A stretch of DNA of 20,461 nt. Origin: a virus. The notes below the pieces were generated by a model. It was not told the DNA's origin. It did not search any database and was given only the letters and a program-made list of their open reading frames with translations. Below are positions 8,190 through 13,155 of the stretch, piece after piece. Position numbers and translations under genes: made by a program. Location: the IMG/VR virus record IMGVR_UViG_3300004461_000498, positions 1-20,461 of that record. One strand, 5' to 3'. Numbering within the stretch: position 1 is the stretch's first letter; each line of letters begins with the position of its first letter.

Positions 8190-8618
8190 TTAGGTTGCTG
8201 AGAATGCACAAGCACCTGAACCTTGGAAAGAGATTGAAGCCTCTACCATACCGTCCATTGCTGATTTAACTGAGAAACCAGTGATGATCACATTACCAGC
8301 AAACTTATAAGACGTTGTGTCTAAAAAGCCTTCAAATGCTGTGGTTCCTTGACCTACTGTTCCGCCTGTTGGATTTAATGAAGCAGTTGTGCCAAATGTT
8401 CCAGTTGATGCAGTTGGATCAAAATAGATATCTGCTGATCCACTCCAAGAACTTAGACCATTTAGGTATGTGCGAACATCTACACCCATAGTGGTTGTTT
8501 CAATAGTGTCACGCTTGAGATCAATCGTGAAGTTTCTTACATTGGCAACAGTTGTGGTGCTACCACCTACTGTGCTGGCGATCTTGATTACGCCGTTGTT
8601 ACCTGTGATTGTGGCCAT
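8190..8618 (-). CDS. Tail tube protein, first copy
   Basis: A 142-residue protein beginning MATITGNNGVIKIAS, paralogous to the next gene downstream. It shares NVRNFTID, TIETTTMGVDVRTY, SGSADIYFD and the strongly conserved SVKSAMDGMVEASISFQG block near the C-terminus. Compared with copy 2 it has an insertion near residues 14-24 (VGGSTTTV) and a different middle loop. AAGGAG lies about 8-10 nt before the ATG. The TAATG overlap with the upstream small gene (8618) suggests coupling. It is likely a tail tube or tube-cap subunit. Confidence 0.8.
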   Translation of the reverse strand: MATITGNNGVIKIASTVGGSTTTVANVRNFTIDLKRDTIETTTMGVDVRTYLNGLSSWSGSADIYFDPTASTGTFGTTASLNPTGGTVGQGTTAFEGFLDTTSYKFAGNVIITGFSVKSAMDGMVEASISFQGSGACAFSAT

Positions 8619-8818
8619 TATTCGTCTCCTTTATTAGTGATATTGGCTTCTTCTACGGCTGTTACGGTCGCCTTAGACTTCACCGGGGGCTTGAGACGAA
8701 TAACCTCTTCTCTTGCCTGTTCTGGAGCGGCTGGAGTCCATCCTGCAGCCACTAATAGTTCTTGATCTTCTTCTGTGCACCAGCGTTCCATCTCGTGCTT
8801 GAGCATTTTAATCTTCAT
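8618..8818 (-). CDS. Small phage protein of unknown function
   Basis: A 66-residue protein: MKIKMLKHEMERWCTEEDQE followed by LLVAAGWTPA, then a basic, Lys/Val-rich second half ending in NKGDE. The pattern of a short N-terminal strand and a helix with E..LL.A.GW resembles small accessory proteins found among phage connector and tail genes, but I cannot name a family with confidence. It overlaps its neighbours on both sides (TAATG at 8818 and 8618), so it is part of the translationally coupled chain between the tail terminator-like and tail-tube genes. Confidence 0.7.
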   Translation of the reverse strand: MKIKMLKHEMERWCTEEDQELLVAAGWTPAAPEQAREEVIRLKPPVKSKATVTAVEEANITNKGDE

Positions 8819-9264
8819 TAGGTTGATCCTCTTACATAGTTGTATTTGACTTGAAACTCAATGCGAAACTCCGCCAATGGAGCCACGCGATTTACTATCT
8901 CAATCACTGTAACCTGACTGTCAAGAACGCCTGAAGTGCGTAGGCCTAGGTATCTGTCACTGTCAAGGCTTTCTTCAATGCGTTCTATAAAGTCATTGCG
9001 GCGTGTGTCTAGTTCAACACCACGGACAAATCCGCGTATGGTCCAGGTGATAACACCTGCTCTGCGACCCGCTCCCGGGATACCCATCGTGACTGTTTCA
9101 CGTTCTTCTTTGTCCATCTGCACCAAGAGTGCAGGGAACTGTGTTATGGCCAACTTGTCTGCTTCAAAAGGTTCTCTGTTCACCAGGATAGGAGTTGGAT
9201 CCTCCATATTCCTAAGAGTCTTGACCAGTTGGACTGCGATTTGTTCTCTGAGATTTTGTGCCAT
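8818..9264 (-). CDS. Tail terminator / minor tail protein (U-like position)
   Basis: A 148-residue protein with an alpha/beta pattern: N-terminal helix (LREQIAVQLVKTLRNMEDPT), then strands including PALLVQMDKEERET, VITWTIRGFVRG, the helix RRNDFIERIEESLDSDRY, and the C-terminal strands VTVIEIVNRVAPLAEFRIEF, QVKYNYVRG. This order matches the small fold shared by tail terminator and neck proteins that cap the tail tube. Its position just before the tail tube genes supports this. Start and stop both overlap neighbours as TAATG. Assignment is by secondary-structure pattern and synteny. Confidence 0.6.
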   Translation of the reverse strand: MAQNLREQIAVQLVKTLRNMEDPTPILVNREPFEADKLAITQFPALLVQMDKEERETVTMGIPGAGRRAGVITWTIRGFVRGVELDTRRNDFIERIEESLDSDRYLGLRTSGVLDSQVTVIEIVNRVAPLAEFRIEFQVKYNYVRGST

Positions 9265-9725
9265 TATCTGCGTATTCTCAAGTAAGTGTCAGGAAGTTTC
9301 TCAAAGGGTGCAATGGTGCCATCTTGATTGATGTCATATTTGACACCTTCTCTTATGGCAAGATCCATTTCGTGTTCAAAGCGACCTTGATAGTAGTTCA
9401 TCATTACTTGGAAACGATCTGTCTCAGGTGAAAACTGTGTGAGTTTAGGACAGATATGATAGGCTAGACAGTGATAGACTGTGGCCTGTGTCCACTGGTC
9501 GCCATCTAGGCGCTGTGGATCCATAATGGCCATTTGACCAACGATTGTGATGTTTACTTTGAACTGTTTGGAATACTGTGGCCACCAACGAACTGATAAT
9601 ATGCGAATGACTTCAGTCTGTGATTTTGCCAGTTCAGCGTCCCAGTCAAGGGCTCCGTATTCTTGGATATTTGGCTCATAGGCCAAAAGATTATCAAGCG
9701 TGGCAAATGTATGGTTCAAAGACAT
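9264..9725 (-). CDS. Putative head-tail connector protein
   Basis: A 153-residue protein starting MSLNHTFATLDNLLAYEPNI. An in-frame TTG lies 18 nt upstream at 9743, but ATG 9725 has AAGGA at 8 nt and is the better start. The content is helix-rich, with VIRILSVRWWPQYSK, DQWTQATVYHCLAYHICPKL and YYQGRFEHEMDLAIREGV. It is the first gene after the post-capsid intergenic block and terminator, and the first of the connector/tail chain, the usual place of head-tail adaptor proteins. No catalytic motif. I could not match it to a named family, so the role is inferred from position and size. Confidence 0.5.
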   Translation of the reverse strand: MSLNHTFATLDNLLAYEPNIQEYGALDWDAELAKSQTEVIRILSVRWWPQYSKQFKVNITIVGQMAIMDPQRLDGDQWTQATVYHCLAYHICPKLTQFSPETDRFQVMMNYYQGRFEHEMDLAIREGVKYDINQDGTIAPFEKLPDTYLRIRR

Positions 9726-9751
9726 AGTTTGAGTCCTTCTCAATCGTTAGT

Positions 9752-9766
9752 GCAGGTCCTTCCTGC
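9752..9766 (-). repeat. Small hairpin upstream of connector gene
   Basis: GCAGG and CCTGC form a 5-bp inverted repeat around AAGGA (minus strand), about 27 nt before the connector ATG. It could be a minor leader hairpin; no function is shown. Confidence 0.3.
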
Positions 9767-9794
9767 GATAGTGTATTTAGTTTCTTCAAAAAGA

Positions 9795-9843
9795 AAGGCC
9801 TTTATATTGCTATAAAAGGCCTTCAAAACTTCTACGAAGTTTT
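9795..9843 (-). terminator. Rho-independent terminator after the lipoprotein gene
   Basis: Two adjacent hairpins on the minus strand. The first is AAAACTTC/GAAGTTTT (9843-9825, perfect 8 bp, 3-nt loop). The second has a 12-bp stem with one bulged base (9823-9795) built on AAGGCC and TTTATA with a 4-nt loop. It runs straight into UUUCUUUUUG, a good U-tract. It closes the micro-gene cluster about 30 nt after the lipoprotein stop and precedes the connector gene, so the tail genes probably have their own promoter or depend on read-through. Confidence 0.8.
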
Positions 9844-9872
9844 AGTTTAAGGAATGTCAAATCACTGACATT

Positions 9873-10118
9873 TTATTTACCACCGCCACTAATAACTGTA
9901 AAGGATCTGGCACCTGAACCATTGGTTACGGTATAACTGTTGACATTGACACCTGATGTTTGACTGACACCTGCACCATCACCATATGGCAATGCTATCA
10001 ATGCAGGATATCCCTTATAGGTTGTGCAGGCTGTCAAGAGCAAAGCCATTGTCACGAGGATCCATAACCTTGTGCCAAAAGGTCCAAAGCGTGAGGTTGT
10101 GTGCTTTAGCGGCCGCAT
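9873..10118 (-). CDS. Small lipoprotein
   Basis: An 81-residue ORF whose N-terminus is a lipoprotein signal: a basic n-region (to about residue 17), a hydrophobic core LWILVTMALLLTA, and a lipobox LLTAC with Cys at about residue 31. The mature part (TTYKGYPALIALPYGDGAG and a Gly/Ser/Val-rich tail) has no known domain. It would be lipidated and held in a membrane. Its first 104 nt overlap the upstream gene in another frame, a layout like Rz/Rz1 spanin genes, but the mature part is not proline-rich like Rz1 and no Rz-like partner is clear. ATG 10118 has a weak ribosome-binding site; the true start could be an internal non-ATG codon before the hydrophobic core. Confidence 0.65.
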   Translation of the reverse strand: MRPLKHTTSRFGPFGTRLWILVTMALLLTACTTYKGYPALIALPYGDGAGVSQTSGVNVNSYTVTNGSGARSFTVISGGGK

Positions 10119-10254
10119 ATGAGTTAGGAAACAATCCTAGAGGAGTCCGCACTGGCAGAAGTTTCCTGCTGTGCCCTAGCGATTCTGCGGAGTTCTTTGA
10201 TTCTTTCAACTGCCGCCTGCGCTCGTTGGTGGTGTATGACTTTTTCTCGCTCAT
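10015..10254 (-). CDS. Small phage protein of unknown function (TPLG-F-AA-AH motif)
   Basis: A 79-residue ORF. The second half has VRTPLGLFPNSYAAAKAHNL followed by TLWTFWHKVMD. This TP.G.F.S...AA.AH pattern recurs in small phage proteins, sometimes as a DNA-binding-like module; I infer no function. The first half (SEKKSYTTNERRRQLKESKN) is basic and is read from DNA that also encodes the upstream 56-residue gene in another frame (131 nt overlap). The ATG at 10254 has no clear ribosome-binding site, so the real start may be internal, for example the GTG at the VRTPLG segment, which has AGGA upstream at long spacing. Its 3' end overlaps the lipoprotein gene. Confidence 0.55.
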   Translation of the reverse strand: MSEKKSYTTNERRRQLKESKNSAESLGHSRKLLPVRTPLGLFPNSYAAAKAHNLTLWTFWHKVMDPRDNGFALDSLHNL

Positions 10255-10294
10255 TTAACTGTTTAATGTGTTTTGTGAGTTCATTAAAATCCAT
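10124..10294 (-). CDS. Small helical protein
   Basis: A 56-residue protein, MDFNELTKHIKQLNEREKVI followed by an Arg/Ala/Glu-rich helix, probably one long coiled coil with a short Ser-rich tail. An in-frame GTG at 10306 would add four residues, but ATG 10294 has GAGG 7 nt upstream, inside the preceding gene, and is the better start. It overlaps the end of the upstream 58-residue gene by 11 nt and the beginning of the 79-residue gene by 131 nt. Function unknown. Confidence 0.55.
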   Translation of the reverse strand: MDFNELTKHIKQLNEREKVIHHQRAQAAVERIKELRRIARAQQETSASADSSRIVS

Positions 10295-10460
10295 TTTTAA
10301 CCTCACTATATTCTAGTTTATCCATTTGGTCAAGCCAATATTGTAGTTCAAGAAGTTCACTTTGCCAGTTGTCCTGTGCTCGTTGAACTCGTGCTTCAAG
10401 GTGATCTATATTGGCGCTAATGCCTTCACGGCTGAGATTGGGTTTAGGATCTGGTTTCAT
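10284..10460 (-). CDS. Small helical protein (58 residues)
   Basis: ATG 10460 opens a 58-residue frame: MKPDPKPNLSREGISANIDH, then LEARVQRAQDNWQSELLELQ, then YWLDQMDKLEYSEVKNGF. A Pro-rich start is followed by a predicted coiled coil with Leu/Ile at heptad-like spacing. The ribosome-binding site is weak (AGAG). It is the first gene after the hairpin RNA element, and its stop lies inside the next gene. Function unknown; support comes from coding-like composition and tight overlap with the next gene. Confidence 0.5.
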   Translation of the reverse strand: MKPDPKPNLSREGISANIDHLEARVQRAQDNWQSELLELQYWLDQMDKLEYSEVKNGF

Positions 10461-10480
10461 TTGGATCTCTGTGTGTTGTT

Positions 10481-10555
10481 AAAAAGTGTAGTGAACAAGA
10501 ACGAGGCCTATATTATTAAATGGAGTTTAACAAACTCACTCTTGCTCACTACACT
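10481..10555 (-). ncRNA. Candidate structured RNA or leader: long hairpin with U-tract
   Basis: On the minus strand, AGTGTAGTGAGCAAGA (10555-10540) pairs with TCTTGTTCACTACACT (10500-10485) over all 16 bp, one pair being G-U. In plus-strand RNA that pair would be A-C, so the fold suits the transcribed strand. The loop contains a second perfect hairpin, GAGTTT/AAACTC (10537-10523). The stem runs into UUUU (10484-10481). A candidate promoter lies so that transcription would begin about at the 5' end of the stem. It could be a small stand-alone RNA of about 75 nt, an attenuator, or a stabilising 5' leader for the micro-gene cluster. Confidence 0.5.
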
Positions 10556-10558
10556 TAC

Positions 10559-10587
10559 AGTATACAGTCAAACAAAAAGGACTGCAA
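10559..10587 (-). promoter_or_regulatory. Candidate sigma-70-type promoter
   Basis: TTGCAG (10587-10582), a 17-bp spacer and TATACT (10564-10559) on the minus strand. The -10 box is good (5 of 6), the -35 box weak (3 of 6). The -35 lies within the upstream terminator. The predicted start is about 10552-10555, at the foot of the long hairpin. Seen by consensus only. Confidence 0.4.
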
Positions 10588-10598
10588 GAGTCCTTTTT
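10574..10598 (-). terminator. Rho-independent terminator after the major capsid gene
   Basis: AAAAAGGACT (10574-10583) and AGTCCTTTTT (10589-10598) form a perfect 10-bp stem with a 5-nt loop. On the minus strand it is followed by T-rich sequence (TTTTTGTTTG). It lies about 30 nt after the capsid stop. A second weak 7-bp dyad (ATCTAGT/ACTAGAT, 10603-10619) sits between. The terminator probably ends the packaging/head transcript. Confidence 0.85.
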
Positions 10599-10628
10599 GC
10601 CAATCTAGTTAGACTAGATCTTTTTGGT

Positions 10629-11531
10629 TTAGATCAAGCAGTCTGCTGTGATTGCAACACCAAATGTTCTTTGTAGAACCTGTGCACCTGCTACTGATTT
10701 CAATACAACATCAGTTGCGCGGTTAGCAGGCAAATACAATGTGTTCATTTCTACAGAACCACGCATTGCGTGACCTGTTGAACCTGGAGTGAATACCAAT
10801 GCCTTGGCATCGTCACTACCGTCAACTGTCAATAATGCTGATTCAAAAATCTGAACACCAGCCAATGAGCCAATGTAGAAACCACCTAGGATGCTTTCAG
10901 CAACAGAGTTCATTGCGGCACCACGGTTTTCTGCGAATGATGTTCCACTTGCAGTTGCACCGTTGTAGGCAATAACTTTAGTCATAGCATCTTTCAATGC
11001 GTATGCTTGTGCTGGGTGAACCACTGCATAGAAAGGACCTGTTAGTTTACGCTGACGTAAAGTTGCAGCCGCTTTCAAGATCAATGTAGGTGTTAGTTCA
11101 TTACCTGCTGTGCCTAGGTCTGTGGAGAAACCATATGTGCCGTCAGCCATAGCGTCAAACACCTGCTTGTCCATAGACTCAGCAATAGCACGACCACTTT
11201 GCTCACCAATCTGTGCGAAGACATTGCTGTAAGCAGAGTCTTTCAACTGATCAGTTACTTGATGGTAAACCACGTGTTCTTTCAAAGTGATTGTTGCTGA
11301 AGTTGTGTTTGTTGTCAATGCTGTTGCTGCCGCTTCATCAGCGATCAATGAAGCACTAACGCTAGACCAGATTGGAACTTGTAGGTTTAAACCTGTGTTC
11401 AATGGTGCGTCAAACACTGTTACTAGTTGACGAGCGATTGACTGCTCGTATGCGGCGAACTGAGCGGCTGTAACAAGGTTTGCATACAGTTCGTTGTTGA
11501 TATTGGTATTACTATTTGATGGATAACTCAT
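10629..11531 (-). CDS. Major capsid protein
   Basis: A 300-residue protein in the canonical place after scaffold. The pattern is that of HK97-fold capsid proteins: an N-terminal helix (LYANLVTAAQFAAYEQSIAR), a region on the way to the P-domain (IGEQSGRAIAESMDKQVFDA at about 105-125), TLILKAAATLRQRKLTGPFY with AVVHPAQAYALKD (about 150-180), and late beta strands (VEMNTLYLPANRATDVVLKS). AAAGGA lies 7 nt before ATG. The length suits a small isometric head. There is no N-terminal extension of the HK97 delta-domain type, in agreement with a separate scaffold gene. A terminator follows. Confidence 0.88.
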   Translation of the reverse strand: MSYPSNSNTNINNELYANLVTAAQFAAYEQSIARQLVTVFDAPLNTGLNLQVPIWSSVSASLIADEAAATALTTNTTSATITLKEHVVYHQVTDQLKDSAYSNVFAQIGEQSGRAIAESMDKQVFDAMADGTYGFSTDLGTAGNELTPTLILKAAATLRQRKLTGPFYAVVHPAQAYALKDAMTKVIAYNGATASGTSFAENRGAAMNSVAESILGGFYIGSLAGVQIFESALLTVDGSDDAKALVFTPGSTGHAMRGSVEMNTLYLPANRATDVVLKSVAGAQVLQRTFGVAITADCLI

Positions 11532-11554
11532 AATATTTTCCTTTAAGGTTTATT

Positions 11555-12235
11555 TTATCTACCTTGATTGGATTTCCATTGTGCGTAGACCTTGCGATCT
11601 GCTGGCTTGGACATATCCAACTTGGTAACATCTATTTGTTGAGATCCCGTTCCTGAGCCAATGCTATTGCGAGTCTGTGTAGTTGCAGGGCCTGCTGCCA
11701 CAAAATGTGGATTAGCATCTAAGAAGTTCTTTACAAGATCTTCAACTCCCCAGGCATCCCCATTGTCTTTGTAACGGGTCATACCATTTGTGTCAACTAC
11801 TTCTACTTCACCATCTGGTGTCATTTTAATCTGATTACGCAACAATGCCTTGACCTGTTCAGGGGCTACGGCACGATATTTGGCTGCGGTCTCAACTAAA
11901 GGACTATCCACACGATACTGTGCAATAATACTATCTCTTTTAGCGATCTCTGCGTCTTTTTTAGAAGCCATCTCTTTTAGAATCTGTTCAAAGTCTCCCT
12001 TGCCCTTGTGTTCTTCAAACTGTTTGTTTTCAAACTGTTCTTTTAGAGCACGAAGTTCATCTGGTGACCCCAGTTCAGCATAGGCTTTTACGGCCTTGCG
12101 TTCTACGGCTGCACGGGTTTTGGCCATTGCATCGTCAAACTCTTTCTGAGAATAAAACTTCTCTTGTGCCTGATCTTCACCTTGTTGGTCAGCGACAGTT
12201 GCTGGTTTTGTTGCCAATGTATTTTGTAAGTCCAT
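11555..12235 (-). CDS. Capsid scaffolding protein
   Basis: A protein of 226 residues from ATG 12235 (MDLQNTLATKPATVADQQGE). An in-frame GTG at 12286 would give 243 residues, but ATG 12235 has a strong AAAGGAGG about 11 nt upstream, while the GTG lies inside a hairpin (12278-12295). The protein is charged and helical: FYSQKEFDDAMAKTRAAVER, then a coiled-coil Glu/Lys-rich stretch (KGDFEQILKEMASKKDAEIA), then a helix-turn region and a C-terminal end (DVTKLDMSKPADRKVYAQWK). This order fits scaffolding proteins that guide prohead assembly and leave. It is directly before the capsid gene (23-nt gap). Confidence 0.8.
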   Translation of the reverse strand: MDLQNTLATKPATVADQQGEDQAQEKFYSQKEFDDAMAKTRAAVERKAVKAYAELGSPDELRALKEQFENKQFEEHKGKGDFEQILKEMASKKDAEIAKRDSIIAQYRVDSPLVETAAKYRAVAPEQVKALLRNQIKMTPDGEVEVVDTNGMTRYKDNGDAWGVEDLVKNFLDANPHFVAAGPATTQTRNSIGSGTGSQQIDVTKLDMSKPADRKVYAQWKSNQGR

Positions 12236-12277
12236 TGTAGACTCTGCCTCCTTTGGAGTGTTTGTTTTAGAATAATA

Positions 12278-12295
12278 TTTAGCCACCTGGCTAAA
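12278..12295 (-). repeat. Short perfect inverted repeat near scaffold gene start
   Basis: TTTAGCCA and TGGCTAAA face each other around CC, covering the alternative GTG start (12286) and the gap after the preceding small gene. As RNA it would sequester that GTG, so it supports use of the downstream ATG (12235). Regulatory role is not shown. Confidence 0.4.
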
Positions 12296-12302
12296 ATATC
12301 AT

Positions 12303-12473
12303 TTACTTATGCCCGTGTTTTTTGCCAGTATGGGTTTTTGAGCCTGTATAACCATTGGCATACATTGCTCGCATCTGATTTAATGCACCTGCACGAGTAG
12401 GATAAACGTGACCACTGTTACCATATTTGTAGCCTGTGGCACCTGATTTAGTTTTCACTTTCATTATGGGCAT
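12303..12473 (-). CDS. Small basic phage protein (56 residues)
   Basis: ATG 12473 opens MPIMKVKTKSGATGYKYGNS, then GHVYPTRAGALNQMRAMYAN, then a His/Lys/Gly-rich end (TGKKHGHK). It is strongly basic with few acidic residues. The pattern Y.YG.SG.VY.....A..Q.RA.YA.GY recurs in very small proteins of marine tailed phages located in the head region; I recognise the pattern but no function. It could bind nucleic acid. It lies between the 52-residue gene and scaffold. Confidence 0.65.
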   Translation of the reverse strand: MPIMKVKTKSGATGYKYGNSGHVYPTRAGALNQMRAMYANGYTGSKTHTGKKHGHK

Positions 12474-12484
12474 ATCAATACCTC

Positions 12485-12643
12485 TTAGGGGGTTTTACTG
12501 GTTTTTTCTTCTTCATTTTTCTGCTCCTTTTTACCAAATATTAGATCCCAGTTGGATTCAAACTGTGATTTATTTTCAGGTTCACGTTGTGTGTATTTGA
12601 GATCTCTCCAGCGGACCTCTGTGCTTGAGTATCTTGCGTCCAT
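12485..12643 (-). CDS. Small protein (52 residues), unknown
   Basis: ATG 12643 overlaps the stop of the Dps-like gene (TAATG). The product begins MDARYSSTEVRWRDLKYTQR, continues EPENKSQFESNWDLIFGKKE, and ends in a Lys/Glu-rich tail. Coupling to the upstream gene and a charged, coding-like composition support translation. No domain is recognised. It might work with the portal or scaffold, but that is only by position. Confidence 0.6.
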   Translation of the reverse strand: MDARYSSTEVRWRDLKYTQREPENKSQFESNWDLIFGKKEQKNEEEKTSKTP

Positions 12644-13155
12644 TATAGTTTAGGTGTGGGTTCTTCTGGTATGCCCATTTCTTTGTCAGCGGCCATTTCA
12701 GCGGCTGCTACTGCTGGATCTTCCATTGAAGCACCCAACATCCAGCATAGTTTTTCAGCATCTTCTAGATAGTCTGCTAGGATATTTTGCAGGCCATAGC
12801 GACCTTCTTTCTGACAAAGGTCAAAGGCCTTGACCGCATCCATTCTAACTGTTTCAACGTCAGCGTATAGTTCCATCCACATATCTTCAGGGCAGGGCAC
12901 CACTTTCTCATCAACGATTGTGGTCAGTTGACGGATACGATCTATTGAGAATGGCACAACATCACCCAAGGTGCGGCTGCCTTCTGCTAGACGGTCAATA
13001 TACTCTTGAAAGTTCACATAGATCTTTTCTAGGAACTGATGATTGGCAAAGAATCCACAACCTGTGACGTTGACGTGGAATCCGTGGCTTTTAGTGTAAA
13101 GAGCAAAGTTGTCTGCCCATAGTTGTTTCATTGCGTTTGATAGTTGTGTGCTCAT
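12643..13155 (-). CDS. Dps/ferritin-like protein
   Basis: A 170-residue protein with the Dps signature. Residues 23-65 align without gaps to E. coli Dps around its ferroxidase site: His27 (Dps H51), His39 (H63), Glu43 (D67, conservative), Asp54 (D78) and Glu58 (E82). KSHGFHVNVTG and YIDRLAEGSRTLGD are the core motifs; Trp52 of Dps is replaced by Val28. The C-terminal NILADYLEDAEKLCWMLGA (residues 124-142) is the typical final helix. Dps proteins form 12-subunit shells that oxidise iron with peroxide, and some bind DNA. The N-terminal tail before helix A is very short (4 residues) and there is an acidic C-terminal extension of about 25 residues. It lies between portal and scaffold, joined by TAATG overlaps on both sides. 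Confidence 0.85.
   Translation of the reverse strand: MSTQLSNAMKQLWADNFALYTKSHGFHVNVTGCGFFANHQFLEKIYVNFQEYIDRLAEGSRTLGDVVPFSIDRIRQLTTIVDEKVVPCPEDMWMELYADVETVRMDAVKAFDLCQKEGRYGLQNILADYLEDAEKLCWMLGASMEDPAVAAAEMAADKEMGIPEEPTPKL

Noticed and set aside
9726-9743. TTG start for the connector gene
   Set aside because: The downstream ATG at 9725 has AAGGA at good spacing; the TTG lies before that site.
9873-10118. Rz1-type spanin
   Set aside because: It is a nested small lipoprotein, but the mature part is Gly/Ser/Val-rich rather than proline-rich and no Rz-like partner with an N-terminal membrane anchor is seen.
10295-10306. GTG start for the 56-residue gene
   Set aside because: The GTG overlaps the GAGG that serves the ATG at 10294.
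10603-10625. Plus-strand terminator (ATCTAGT/ACTAGAT followed by T5)
   Set aside because: No plus-strand gene ends here; the 7-bp AT-rich stem is weak and next to a much better minus-strand terminator.
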